DNA from: Conus ventricosus
Taxonomy: Eukaryota > Mollusca > Gastropoda > Neogastropoda > Conidae
Direction: 5' to 3'
DNA length: 64,000 bases
Assembly (NCBI GenBank): GCA_018398815.1
Contig: CM031601.1
Span: forward strand, 13,581,074-13,645,073
Part shown: piece after piece, positions 1-10,807 of the stretch
Numbering within the stretch: position 1 is the stretch's first letter
Layout of the letters: each line of letters opens with the position of its first letter
Made by a program: the position numbers and the translations under genes
The notes under the pieces: model-generated
What the model was told of the DNA's origin: nothing
Seen by the model: the letters and a program-made list of their open reading frames with translations, nothing else
Databases searched by the model: none

Positions 1-652
1 TGGGCTTGGCGCAACTACCACGGTGTCATGAATTTTGGGGGTATTAGAGAAAAGGTAACTAGGCCCTATGATGATCAACATCACTCAACAAACTTTTGTC
101 GTCTAAGCAGTCTGAGATAGGGCTGACATTGCTTTTAAAAATAAAAAAAAGCCTCCTTGAAGAGAGAGAGAGAGAGAGGGGGGGGGGGGGGAGGGGGGAT
201 ACTCAGAGAATGTCATAAGTAGTGTCTTTCACCAGGTCAATGATGTTGGCCACTCAAGCTGGAGAAGAAGGGGGGAGAGAGATGGAGAAGGGGGGTTGGA
301 GGTTACCTGAATTGCCACACATATTTTAAAAATTGAGCTTTAAGTGGTGTTTTTTTTGTGGTACAAGGCAATAATGTCTTCTCACACTACAGTTAATTAC
401 AGTTTAATGCCCAAATGCTGTTAATTTGGTATACACTTTGGTAACAGTGTATTTAAAAAAATCTTTTATCTGTTGAAGCATTCATAGATTCTTGGTATTT
501 TTTAACTGAGTTAATCCTAATTACACTTGTTGGAAATAGAAAACTATTCGTTGGAAGCGAAAGGAGGTTGGAAGGGGCTACGTGAATAGGTGGATTTTGT
601 ACATGTTTATATCTGACTTGAATTTACATATGTGTCAGGGTTCCCCACCCAC
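1..652. other. AT-rich non-coding stretch
   Basis: No supported gene. A (GA)n tract running into poly-G lies at about 161-198. The rest is AT-rich unique-looking sequence with stops in all frames and no recognised motif. Confidence 0.6.
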
Positions 653-1532
653 TTAACCCTCACAGTGCTCTGTATATCAATTTAAACTTTAAAGGAATGT
701 AGTTAAAATCTAGGATGGGAAACTCGTCACATACCACACTTGAGAATTTGGCTTCTGCATACATATCATTTGCACTAGATATGCAAACCTATACATTTTT
801 AGAAACAATAGGTGTTGAAGAATATAATAAAATAGCTGAAAATACTGTTGGTGGTACCTACTTGGAGACTGACCTCAAAATATAAGCAGAGAAAATTTCT
901 GGAAAAAAATTGGAAATGAAAATGAAAAAGTTGAACAGTAAAAACCACCAACACCCAATAAGCATATTGCAAATTTTCGGTTTATTGGTAAAACCTTTGT
1001 CAAGCATAAAAAACCAAGGGCCCACTAAATGACAGCCTAAAGTTATTTGAAAAGTAAGTCAGATGTTAGGAGAGAGACAGTTTTTCTTCTGTACTACCTA
1101 AACACTTCAGACTGGAGATAAAATGAAGACATATATGCTGGAAACATAGGAAAGATGATAATTCTCTTAACTTGAGCCATGTTTAATGAATTGTGCCTCA
1201 AATGATGTACCTATAATTTGGCATCAGGAAAATCAAATGTCACTATATAAGGAAATGGGGTTTGTGCAGGCTTGTCTTGAAGCTAGATAGGTAAAACTGT
1301 ATGTTTTTGTAAACTGGAGATAATGAGGAATCTGAAAAAAATAATTACAAGACATTACCCTGATGGCAGCTGAAGATATTCTTCACAGTGTAATCCAGAA
1401 CATTGGCGAAAAGGTAATCCAAAACGTCAGTCACATTGTTTGAAACACCACAGTTTTCCTGCTTGAATGTCAAAACACTTGAAACTTCAGAGAAAACAAG
1501 AAGAACATGTCCTTGAAAGACACAGAACAAAG

Positions 1533-1652
1533 TTAGGGCCTTGGTCTTCTGTGGAAGGCTGAAAAGCACTTGGGGCAGAGTCCCATGTCGCATTCAGAAC
1601 ATTCCCAGCCAGAGCGTTCACAAGTAGGATGGCCAGCAGCACAGTTCCTCTT
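1533..1652 (-). pseudogene. Cys-rich C-terminal piece of a piggyBac-type transposase
   Basis: Read on the minus strand, this stretch gives cysteine pairs in the order C-x6-C-x6-C-x2-C-x5-C-x2-C, with GWECSECDMGLCPKCFSAFH at its core, followed by a TAA stop at 1533-1535. Such a Cys/His-rich tail is usual at the C-terminus of piggyBac-type transposases. Two TGA codons lie just upstream in this frame. The piece is therefore either reached by splicing from the exon at 2266-2363, where an acceptor after an AG near 1660-1670 would keep frame, or is simply decayed. No catalytic aspartates are present nearby. Confidence 0.5.
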
Positions 1653-2265
1653 TCTTGACCTCCTCTCTCAGCATCACTCTCCTCCGCAGTAGTGCTTCCA
1701 GATTCTGGATCACACAAGAAAACATATCCTAAGTCTTCTGTTCATTTCATTGTTTCATAATGGTGCAAGAGTTGTTACAGAGAGCTTGACTCCGTTTCCA
1801 CTAATTAGTCTGATTTTCAGAAAGAAAAAAATATGAACAACATAACTTATTCATTCTATGAAAAATTAAGTCGTGCATAAAATCATAAATAAGAATAAAA
1901 TCTGAATCACTAGCATATAAGGAAGGGGAAGGGCTATAGCTTTCATTCGAGACACGCCCACTCGTGACACACCCACACTGTTTCCAAACTAAAAAACAAA
2001 CAAACAAACAAAAGTTATAAATTGTTCTCTTCAAATCACCACTTTTATTCATCTCTAAAGTGCTTTCAAAACACCTATAATCACCCAGAAACGATCTTCT
2101 AGTTTGACCAGGCCAAAGCCTATCACTCCTGTAAATAACCATGTACCCTGCCCCCTCCATCCCCACCTTCCTTCATGTGGCGGACCAACAAATGTAAAAT
2201 AACCAATAACTGCACGCAGCAAGTGTTTGATCACTCGACAAACAAAATAAAGTTTATCAACTCAC

Positions 2266-2363
2266 CTGCTTCGCTTTCGTTTACTGCTGCTTTCGGCAAC
2301 TGATTCTTCACTCGTGCCACTTCCACGCAACTCCTGCTCAAACTTGGTCGCTGATTCACTCAT
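2266..2363 (-). CDS. N-terminal exon, piggyBac-like family D
   Basis: An ATG at 2363 opens 32 codons rich in Ser and Glu and ending in a Lys/Arg cluster (KRKRS). The exon then meets a good donor, CAG|GTGAGT, on the minus strand at 2265. Acidic, serine-rich N-termini of this kind start the other piggyBac copies in the window. It lies about 200 bp inside the 2567 end, similar to the 268-bp leader of the near-complete element at 57169. It could be mistaken for a host first exon, but its place inside TTAA-bounded ends argues for a transposon origin. Confidence 0.5.
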
Positions 2364-2500
2364 TATTTGAGTCAAAACAGACGAAAAACTTGGAGATAAC
2401 TGACTGACAAGGCTTGCCGGTGCACAGTGGCTACTAGCAAGTCACATGAACTGATCAATCCGGATGTTTAGCGGCGGTGGTATGACGGTTCTCATCTGAG

Positions 2501-2561
2501 CCACGATCGTGGCCCAACGCACTTAAGGGCGGTAAAGCCACGATCGTGGCCCATTGCACTC
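2501..2561. repeat. Subterminal direct repeat with 12-bp palindrome
   Basis: CCACGATCGTGG, a perfect 12-bp palindrome, occurs at 2501-2512 and again at 2538-2549. Each copy is part of a longer direct repeat (GCCACGATCGTGGCCCA). They lie 18-66 bp inside the family D terminus, where transposase binding sites are usually found. Confidence 0.75.
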
Positions 2562-2586
2562 AGCGGGTTAAGATAAAAGGTGTTAA

Positions 2587-3441
2587 CCCAATGCCTACCG
2601 GATCGACCGAGATCGACCGCGAGATTTCCTCTTTCTGAATACCGGATCGACCGAGATCGACCGCTGAATACTCGGTCAACGACTTTCGCTTTCACCATCG
2701 CATATCCCAGAATGCAATTGCGACAGAAGAGTCTTCCGGTACTTCCGTTTCTGGACGCCATTTTGGTTTTTGTTGCATGAGTTTTGGTGGAGTAGTTTCG
2801 CTGCTGTGAATTTTCAAAGTTCGGCTTTTTTTCGCGAAGATTTTCTGGGAAAATGGCGGATCAAGTAACTATGCAACTTGCAGAATTCATTTTCTGAAGT
2901 GATATTGATGAAGAGAGCGTATTTGCGGGCTACACTCTTAAAGAAGATTTGAAGCAAGACGATTCGGACGTCAATCTTGACCTAGTTATGAATAAAGATC
3001 GACTGCTGACTGATTTTGAGGCCGGAATCAATAATGATTCAGGCGATGATAATGACGATGTCGAATAGCCCATTGCTGCTGGGCCCAGACCCCACAAAAA
3101 AGAAAATTCGAAAAACAAAACTTGCTAGAGATTCTTTAATTCTTGACTGGAGTGGTTGGCTACAAGAAGTGAAGCCCCCCAAAAGTTTCCCTTGTTTTGA
3201 TAGCCAGGAAACCGGGTCAGTCAGTGGGTGTGTCCCACGATTTGCCTGTAGGAGCATCACCTTTAGCTTTTTGATTTCAGAAGAATTTTGGCAGACTTTT
3301 AACGAGAAACAAATTTATTTGCTGCACAAAAGCAAGCAGAAAAGGATGAAATAAACTCTGGCCTGAAATAAAAACTGCCTGTTTATCAAAAAGCAAAGAG
3401 GAGCTGGACAAGAGGTACATCATCACCACAGTGTGTGTGTG

Positions 3442-3474
<33 letters not shown>

Positions 3475-4071
3475 GCTCAGTGCACTTGTGCAAAAGCACA
3501 TTTTTGTTGAATTCCATCACAATCTAAAGCCCAGTATTCAGTAATCTGTTCTTGTTATTTTTTCCCCTCAGTAGTTAGAAGACAAATCTTCTTGTATGTG
3601 ATGCCTTCAGTTTAACAAAATTGTTGAAGTTTGGGTTGTTGTTTTTTGCTTCACAATAAAAGTTGATTATTTAGTGTGCATACCATACAGAATGACTTTA
3701 TTTTGTTCCTGAAGGTTTCAGTACTTTGTTTAGACTTGGAAAATCACTCTGTGCTCCTAATCCATGATGTTCTGTGGGTACAGTGAATTTAGGGAGAATT
3801 GTTTTAGCACTGAGAATACCAAAGTACAGTTAGTCTGTTCGTTTGGTTTTTTTTTCCTCGTGTACCAGTTCACTATATGTGGGGGGAAATGGCTGTTTTG
3901 GATGGAGTGATGTCTTTGAATTTTTTTCATTACTTTTACAGAATGGATAAGTTAAAAACAAATTTTCTATTGAGGTTTCTTTATGGCAAGTGTGTATGTG
4001 TTGCGGAGTTACCTCTCTTGGCATGGTATTCTCATAGTCATATAGCACAAAGTCATGCGGTAGGCAGAGGG
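2587..4071 (+). mobile_element. Internally deleted piggyBac element, family 1
   Basis: The element is bounded by TTAA at 2583-2586 and 4072-4075. Its ends (CCCAATGCCTACC at the left, CCCTCTGCCTACC inward from the right) are the same as those of the near-complete copy at 57169-60159, to which it is homologous at both ends. The N-terminal coding part (ATG near 2853) has stops and frameshifts. Near 3360 the sequence jumps to the C-terminal zinc-finger coding end, so about 1.5 kb with the intron and most of the catalytic core is gone. A poly-G run at 3445-3472 interrupts the tail. It is non-autonomous. Confidence 0.9.
2853..3360 (+). pseudogene. Broken N-terminal part of piggyBac transposase, family 1
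   Basis: The stretch begins MADQ- as in the copy at 57437 and keeps the acidic region and the KIRKTK basic patch. It has an early in-frame stop (the TGA in TTTTCTGAAG near 2893), a TAG near 3065 and frame changes. It can be aligned by eye to 57437-57960. The catalytic region is deleted. Confidence 0.85.
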
Positions 4072-4462
4072 TTAAATACCAGCGTTCTGTTTGCAATTTC
4101 AAAGGGTAAAAAGGCTACCATTTATCCAACTGCTTGTTGAATGGCTTGCCTTTGACTTAAAGTGGGAATGGGAGATGGAGTAGTGTCTGCAGGATTCTGT
4201 GATGCTGTTTTGTATTTGTGCAAAGCAGTTGTTCTTTTGTTGATTTTTTTTTTCACATTGAAAGTGTTGATTGTGAGCTTTTTTGGCTGAGATGAGACCT
4301 ACATTTTGGTTGACATTTGGTTCTCTCAGACTTCGTTTCTTTCTTTCTTTCTTTCTGCATATGCAGGCTGATACTCCTGTGGACACTGCCTATATAGACA
4401 GGCAGTGGAGTTTTGTTTGTATGACCGTTTTTTATCCCGCCATTAAGGCAGCCAGACTTCCA

Positions 4463-5197
4463 CAGGGGTTCCACTGACTTTTTAGTTTTTGCGTCAAGAA
4501 ACGCACGCCTCCGCAAAAAATGCGTCAGCGCTGAAAAAAATGCGTAACAAAGTAAACTGTACTCACTCCCGTCAAAACAGCTCTGAATCACGCGCCTTAA
4601 CACCGCTGAAGTGCAGAGCAGCTCGCTGCAGGAAAGCGTTTTCTGTGCCACACGAGTCCTGGCCTTCCATGGCAAGCAGCATGGTATTGTCCATGTTACT
4701 GTCACTCAGCCGCGACCGCTGACATGTCTTGACCCGGTTTTGGAGGCTGAAGCCACGTTCGCATGGCACACTGCTCACGCTGTGACCACGGTAAAGTTCC
4801 CATCAATGGGCGCACTCTGGCATCCAGAATCACGTGGGATGATCGTGTGTGCGTGGGAAGTCAACGTATTCCGATTGGAAGATGGCACCATCGCAGACGC
4901 GGGAAAGATTCCATTTTATTTCGAGGGGAGAAAGGATGAGGCGTTTTGGAACATTCTTGATCTAGCAAAAAGTCAGCGAGTGCCACAGAGTAAAATGTGC
5001 ACGCACTATCACTAATTGGCGGTGTCAAGCAGTCTGCTGTAGGTCTGTGCCGTGTTTTGCTCCTCTGACATAGGCTTGCGGTTGAGAACAGGGTCCTGGG
5101 AAAATTGCGTCGCTAAACGCACGGCCGCTAAAAAAATGCGTAGGAAGGCAGAAAAACGCAATAATTACGCAAAATTTTGCAATAAATGGAACCCCTG
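4463..5197 (-). mobile_element. hAT-like non-autonomous element with C-terminal transposase remnant
   Basis: The ends are CAGGGGTTCCA and its inverse TGGAACCCCTG. They are flanked by a perfect 6-bp direct repeat CTTCCA at 4457-4462 and 5198-5203. The minus strand at 4572-4778 encodes CERGFSLQNRVKT followed by RSRLSDSNMDNTML. This resembles the C-terminal dimerisation region of hAT transposases (usual form: SERGFS..N.IK...R..LS...L..L). The many GCGTC/GCGT motifs near both ends are probably subterminal sites. The N-terminal and catalytic parts are missing. Confidence 0.75.
4572..4778 (-). pseudogene. hAT transposase C-terminal dimerisation region fragment
   Basis: An open minus-strand frame of 68 codons contains the block SSVPCERGFSLQNRVKT and then a hydrophobic SNMDNTMLLAMEG helix. 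This is the pattern of the hAT family dimerisation domain (Dimer_Tnp_hAT). The overlapping plus-strand frame is its antisense shadow. There is no start or catalytic domain, so it is a relic inside the 4463-5197 element. Confidence 0.65.
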
Positions 5198-5203
5198 CTT
5201 CCA

Positions 5204-6755
5204 TTATGTTGTAAACTTTCAAGTGTGCTGATAGAATTGAAGAGATTCAGGAGGTGGGGAGGGGATGGGGGAGGGTAACAGGGGTGGGGTGGGGTGGAGT
5301 GGAAGTGAGGTGTTTTACCTTAAATTTTTTTTCTTTAATTTGAAATGTATTAATTATTTGCTGCATAAAAGAACTGCATAGGAAGATGTTGTACACGAAG
5401 AAGTTGTGTTCAGGATCTGATACTGCAGATAGAACTGTGTTATAGATTACATCATAGGAGAACATCTATTAGGATCAAAATGGCAACTTAAAGTTACATA
5501 TATACTGGAAAGGATAAAATGCCATGTAAATAGCCAAACATTGTATTGTGCCATAAAAAGCATGCAGCACAGTGCTACTAAGTGGGGCACATAGTCATAT
5601 GGTAGGAGTAATTGCCTGCAGAGTTTGATGGTTATGAGTCAAAATCACTTTTGGATACAGATGGGAAGGAGGGGGGTGGGGGTGGGAAGGGCTTCAACAC
5701 CCCTTCTATTGACCCAGCAGTGCATGGGTACCTGATTCAGTTCAGGAAAGTTAAAGGGCGAAAGGAGAGGGATGGAAGGACTTGGTGATAATTCTTACGC
5801 ACAAATGTGTGTCTTTGGCGCATAAAAATCCAGTCTGATGAACTGGAATTCAGTCCAGTGCGTCATTAAAACGTACTTAAAATTACCTTCGGAATGATTT
5901 TCTCCAGTACGCATTGCAACTCTGAGCAGTGCGTCAAGTAAAAGCACTTTCGTGCGATCCACCTTGATTGAAGTCGATAAAAAAAAACAACTTTCCTCGA
6001 CGTTTTAGAATATTCTGAATTGACAAACAGCTTCAGCTTTAAAACTCTTCTCTGATGAAAACCATCAAGAGTCATCAAATTAGACGACCCAAGTCTTTGA
6101 TTGGACCACAAGATCACTTGATTCAGCCATGCACGAACATCATGGACAATCATGTGTAATTCGGCTTTTCAGAGACAAAATCTACGGTGCAGCCTTGGCT
6201 TGTGGGTGGTCATCCAGCGAATGGAACAAACGTTGAGCGATCTGTGCAACACAACTGGTTCTGAGAATGAAAATGGCTCCGTTATGAATGTAGGAATGTG
6301 TGGCGCACAGTGCAAGAGTGGCCAACCTACATAGTTTCGTGGAACATTCCATGAATATTCATCACTTTCCTCTTGTTTGTCACCGGGCTACCGATGATCA
6401 TTGAAAGGCAACTAGAAATAGGTCAAATAATAAAATGTTTCAGTACTGACGGAATTTGGTTCATGTTGTGTAAATTTTGTGATGATAATTGCAGAGGATA
6501 TCCCAGTATCAAGGTTAACTGTTATAATCCTGATAGTGTAGTTGTTCACACTTATTCACTTTAGTTTACACTTGATTAACATTGGAACATGAATCTAAAT
6601 GAATAATGTTTGGCATAATCTGGAACATTTTTATCAACTTTCTTGATAACACCTCTTATCCATTTCTGTCTAACTCTTTCTGTGTTTTTACGTGTGTAAG
6701 CGAGTCGGAATGCGCTCGTGTGTGTGTGTGTGTGGTTTTCACTACATTTACAGGC
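5204..6755. other. Non-coding stretch with G-rich tracts and a dispersed repeat
   Basis: No supported gene. G-rich tracts lie at 5250-5300 and 5672-5692. The segment about 6268-6340 (AATGGCTCCGTTATG...GCAAGAGTGGCC) is a plus-strand relative of the inverted sequence at 22235-22385. A short (GT)n run lies at 6718-6734. Confidence 0.5.
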
Positions 6756-6870
6756 AGTTATAAAGTGTGACCCCTACACATTTTTGTGACTCCCCTGAAA
6801 ATTTGGAAACAGGTTTTTTGCACAGAGTCTGACCCTTTAATTTTTTTTGAAATAATTAGGCCTGTCACTG
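6756..6870 (-). repeat. Dispersed repeat P, copy 1 (inverted)
   Basis: Its reverse complement matches the plus-strand copies at 10479-10560 and 13270-13385: TAATT.TTTC..AAAA, then GGGTCAGA.TC.GTG, then TTTCAGGGGG and CACACTTTATAA. It has no coding content. It is probably the end of an old transposon, but the family is not recognised. Confidence 0.7.
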
Positions 6871-7011
6871 GGACTTCTTGTCCATCATACTGGAATGCAG
6901 ACATGGTGAATCTCTGCAGTTTACTACTCAAACAGCCAATATAGCAATAGTCCTTGGGAACTTTAACTTTTTTTTGTTTTGGTTTTTTAAACGTTATTAT
7001 ACTTCCCACCT

Positions 7012-7015
<4 letters not shown>

Positions 7016-7047
<32 letters not shown>
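7016..7047. repeat. Poly-T tract
   Basis: About 30 consecutive T bases precede the long-period tandem repeat. Confidence 0.9.
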
Positions 7048-7050
<3 letters not shown>

Positions 7051-7467
7051 CACAGATAATTTAACCCCTGCCCTGCCACAATAAGAACTTTTCTGTATTG
7101 CGAAGTGCCGGGTCAAATTTTGCTTTTTGTTGTAGGTTCAGTAAAGAGTTCACTACTCATTCATTTATTAAGATACCTCTTACATTTTTTGCGTTAAAAA
7201 ACAACCCCCTGTGATGTCATAATAATTTTTTGTTTGAAATTTGTATGATAAATTATAATGAGCTGTTTTTATAATAAATTGACAGTTTTCGAGCATACAC
7301 ATACATGTTTCAACACATCAAACCAAAGAACAATGGAAGAAAACGAAAAAAAAAATCCAAACAACAAACAAACACAAAAAACTGATGGTATTATTGACTA
7401 AGCATTATACAAGCATCTGATATTGATATTACTGTCAGCAAATTAATGTTTTTCTAAGTATATAGTA

Positions 7468-8028
7468 CAGTCAAACTTCTATTATAAGACCTTCAAAATG
7501 TCCAGAAAATTTGGTCGTAAATTGGAGGGGTCTTATAATGGAGGTAGGCACCGACAGTTGTAGAAACAACACTTTCTCACAGATGAATTCTCCAAGCACA
7601 AAGAGTCTCAAGAACACTGAATGCATACTGACACTTTGAATCTGGGCCTTGCCTACTTCATAACTTCGAGCAATCGATATTGCAGTTTCACCTCCACGAC
7701 TTCATTTAATCACCTACACTCTCTCTTCTAAGTTCAGTGGCTTTCTCTTTCATGTTCCGCATGTTTTGCCTATGATCTCCACCCCTTTCTTTTAACAAGG
7801 GAAGCGACTCTTGATTGGGGCAGGTCTGCAGTTGTTTCCCTTGACTCATGGTCATACACGAATGCTGCGATGGTCGTAAATTTCAACAAAACGGAGGTCG
7901 CAAGTCGTGTTTTAGAGTGAGTCGCTTAAGAAGGGTCGTTTTGATAGTAAAATGCATCCGTGCAAAAAAAACGCAGTCTTAAATGAGAGGAGGTCTCTTA
8001 TTAGGGTCTTATAATAGAGGTTTGATTG
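7468..8028. mobile_element. Tc1/mariner- or pogo-type MITE
   Basis: The terminal inverted repeats are CAGTCAAACTTCTATTATAA at the left and the inverse of TTATAATAGAGGTTTGATTG at the right. TA dinucleotides lie at 7466-7467 and 8029-8030. A TA target and ends starting CAGT(C)AAAC...TTATAAGACC are typical of mariner/pogo MITEs. At 561 bp there is no transposase frame. Confidence 0.85.
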
Positions 8029-8398
8029 TAATACATACATTACAGAATTTTGTGTTTGTGCGTTAGGTACATTACCGAATTTTGCGTTTGTGCGGTAGGT
8101 TTACTAATCTGTTCAGTACGGAGTCATTCATATATTGAGATGTCTCAGATTTTTTGCATGATTTTTCCTTATACCCTGGCCTATAATGAGATGTCATAAT
8201 TTCATTTTGTTGGGATTAGTTTGGTAAAAAGTAATATAATCAACTGTTTTATAATGAAATAATTGTTTTCAAGCACACGCACACAGATTGTAACACATCA
8301 GACCACACACACATAATTGGCGTTAGTACAGGCTAAACATCATGCAAATGTCTGGTATTGATATTATTGCCAGCAAATGTTCTTTTGTGTGGTACTAC

Positions 8399-9779
8399 CA
8401 GGGTTCGCACAGGGCCCTAAAAGGCCCTAACCTTTTTAGACAAAAATTAGGCCGCCTAAAAGGCCTTAAAAATAAAAAAAATGAAGAGGCTAGAGGCCCC
8501 AAAAGGCCCTAAAACCAGAATAGCCTAAAAAAAAAAATTCTAAAAAAAAAACCTTGTGAAACGGCAACAGCAACAAAATCAAAGAAGAATGATCAGAAAA
8601 GAAAACAAAAACTGATTTTCATAGTAGGTAAATGCCGAATCAGTACCGATTGATCATGGTGTAAAGTTGTTCAAGGGAAGTAACTCCACGACAAAGTAAC
8701 TGTGCTGTCCGCCATCTAGGACTTTCCATGTGTTGAACGAAGCAAGACCACGGTTCGTTTTTCAACAAAATTTGACATTTTATTGAGAGTTTCTTTAACA
8801 GATTTCGTCATTTTCACTCAGAGACACGGGGAAGTGCGTATTCCAAGATCTGTGGCTTGATAAATCTGAATATAAACTCTGGCTTCGCCAAGATAAAGAC
8901 AAATATCAGTTCTATTGTAGTTTTTGTAAGAAAGGGTTTCAGCTTGGGAAAATGGTTGAAAAAGCCCTTCAAACTCACCAAAAAGGGAAGAAACATTCAG
9001 ACTTCGAGAAGGTGAGTGCTACAGCGGCAGTGTCCTTAAATAATTTTTTTGGAAAAGATCGTGACAGTGGTCAAGCCTCAAGTAGTACTAGTATATGAAC
9101 AAGTTTTTGCTCTAAAAACCACGTGGTTGCTGGTCCTTCAACGAGTTCTAGTGCTTCTGCTGCAACTTCGTTTGGCCCTACTGCTGCTTCCACTAGTCAG
9201 AGTGGCTCCAGGATGATTTCTTTTACAAGGACTGATGCACTGAAGGCAGAGATAATGTGGACTCGCAAGGTTGTGAACAGCCACTATAGTTATAATTCGT
9301 GTGAAGAAAACGGTGCACTATTTTCAGCTATATTTTTTTATAGCCAGATTGCTGAAAACTTCAAGTGTGGTGAAAGAAAGACATCTTATCTGGCCTCCTT
9401 TGGAATAGCTCCACACTTCACATCATTACTGAAGCAAAAAGTGAAGGCAGAGTCGGTTTATGTACGTACTGCTTTGACGAAAGTTTGAATCAAGAGCTTC
9501 AGAAGAAGCAACTGGGCATACATGTTCGAATGTGGGAAGGTGACAATGTTCAGACCAGCTACCTGGTGTCTGAGTTTCTCAGCCATGCTGCTGCCACAGA
9601 CCTGCATGAGCGTTTTGACCCCATTGTGTGCGGGTTTGGACACAGGAAACTACTGCAGCTGTCCATGGATGTCCAGGGCGTGTGCCCCGATGGTCCTTTT
9701 TTTTTTTTTTTTTAAAATTTAGGCCCTAAAAAGGGCCCTAATAGGCCCTTTTTTTTCTTGAAAGTCTGTATGAACCCTG
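8399..9779 (+). mobile_element. hAT-like element with AGGCCCTAA subterminal repeats
   Basis: The ends are CAGGGTTCGCACAG and the inverse of CTGTATGAACCCTG. Many copies of AGGCCCTAA or its inverse lie just inside both ends (8409-8530 and 9718-9750). The element encodes a broken transposase N-terminal half (8832-9712) related to the one at 53296-53808. No clean target duplication was seen; the flanks read GTACTAC and AATTTAA. Confidence 0.8.
8832..9712 (+). pseudogene. hAT-type transposase, N-terminal half, broken
   Basis: One frame reads a BED/TTF-like zinc finger (FYCSFCKKGF ... HQKGKKHSDF), a Ser/Ala-rich linker and a conserved block LKAEIMWTRKVVNSHYSYNS ... CGERKTSYLASFGIAPHFTS. Similar sequence (LKAEVLWTIHAFNNHHSFQS ... 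CGKPKI) occurs at 53296-53808. A TGA near 9096 and a frameshift near 9465 interrupt it. After the shift the FDESLNQELQKKQ motif, with the usual first acidic catalytic residue of this hAT subgroup, and a FLSHA..TDLHERFD motif follow. It then runs into poly-T at 9697. The C-terminal half is absent. Confidence 0.75.
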
Positions 9780-10478
9780 AATTTAATTTAATTTATTTTT
9801 TATACATTGGGGTTACCCCTGTTCAGGAAAAAAGGGACAGAATTTTGCTTTTGCAGTAGGTTCACTAATCTGTTCACTACTCGTTCATTTATACAGATAT
9901 CTGTTTAGTGTATTGTATTTTCCCCTTGTACCATGGGATATATTGAGGTATTGTAATATTTTGATTTTGTTGAAACCAGTATAGTAAAAAGTAATTGTAA
10001 TCAACTTCTTTTTTAATAAAACGACTTCTTGAGCACACACACGCACATTTCAGCTTACCAAAAGACACAAAACATTGAAAAAATTGGTGTTGATATTGAC
10101 TGAACATCATACAAACATCTGGTATCGATATTATTGCTGATAAGTCTTTTTATGTGTGGTAGGTAATACATCCTTGGGGATACCCAGCCCAAGGGTAAAG
10201 GGACTGAATTCTGCTTTTTGATGTAGAATCACATAACTTTTGGCTGCTCATTCATTTAATCAATATGATATATCTGTTAGATTTTTTGTGTGCTTTTTTC
10301 CTTATACCCAGTGGTATAATGTGATGTCATATTTCAATTTTGTTTGTAAGTAATGTGGTAAAAAGTAATAAAATCAACTTCCTTGGGATAATAAATTGAC
10401 TGTTTTTGAGCAGACTCACATACAATATTGCAGCATATCAAACCACACGAAGCATTGAAACAATTGGTGTTGGTGTTG

Positions 10479-10560
10479 CAATGATAATTATTTCCTAAAA
10501 ATTAGGGGGTTAGACTCAGTACGAAAAACTCGCTTTTTCAGGGGGTCACAAAAATATTTT
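10479..10560 (+). repeat. Dispersed repeat P, copy 2
   Basis: It shares AATGATAATT.TTTCCTAAAAAT, GGGGTTAGACTCAGT and TTTCAGGGGG with the copy at 13270-13385 and with the inverse of 6756-6870. It follows directly after the last unit of the long-period array. Confidence 0.75.
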
Positions 10561-10807
10561 AAACTTGAAGACTGAGAAATGGGAATTAAGTGGGTCAGGG
10601 GTGGGAATTCTCCTCGGATCCGCGGAATTCCGCGGTAGAAGCAAAAGATTTCCTCGGATTTGAAATGTTATTTCCTCGGAAATGAAATTCGCGGAGATAG
10701 GGCCTACCTCTTGTTCGGTTACGGTCGATTTCGGTAATCAGATGGCCTGTCTAGCAGGATACAGTAGGCCTATATCCGGCGCTAAGAACTGTGGGATACA
10801 TTCAAAA

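Larger units (their letters stand above)
657..2567 (-). mobile_element. piggyBac-like element, family D, internally deleted
   Basis: The element lies between TTAA at 653-656 and TTAA at 2568-2571. The two ends, read inward, start CCCTCACAGTGC and CCCGCTGAGTGC, an imperfect inverted repeat matching at 9 of 12 bases. TTAA targets and CCC-starting ends are typical of piggyBac. Coding remnants are on the minus strand: a short N-terminal exon (2266-2363) and a cysteine-rich C-terminal piece ending at 1533. The catalytic core is missing. Subterminal direct repeats lie next to the 2567 end. Family membership is inferred from the ends and from the C-terminal zinc-finger-like piece. Confidence 0.55.
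7100..10475 (+). repeat. Diverged long-period (~365 bp) tandem repeat, four units
   Basis: Four diverged units in the same orientation share AAATTTTGCTTTTTG.TGTAGGTTCA, ATTCATTTAT, GTAAAAAGTAATA.AATCAACT, a TTGACTGTTTT.GAGC stretch, an AACACATCAAACC-like block and CATCTG.TATTGATATTA. The units are about 7100-7466, 8040-8398, 9790-10160 and 10164-10475. The spacing between the TACATT/TACATCCTTGGGG marks at 9803 and 10166 is about 365 bp. A mariner-type MITE (7468-8028) lies between units 1 and 2, and a hAT element (8399-9779) lies between units 2 and 3. Removing both leaves a head-to-tail array. Confidence 0.8.

Noticed and set aside
4611..5015. 134-codon plus-strand frame
   Set aside because: Antisense to the hAT dimerisation relic; no recognisable features of its own.
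5796..6150. GTGCGTCA/GCGCA-rich stretch resembling the ends of 52825-60241
   Set aside because: Similar words but no matching inverted ends or target duplication found, so no element was called.
8399..9779. Target-site duplication of the 8.4-kb hAT element
   Set aside because: Flanks (GTACTAC and AATTTAA) do not match at 5, 6 or 8 bp. The ends are supported by TIRs only.
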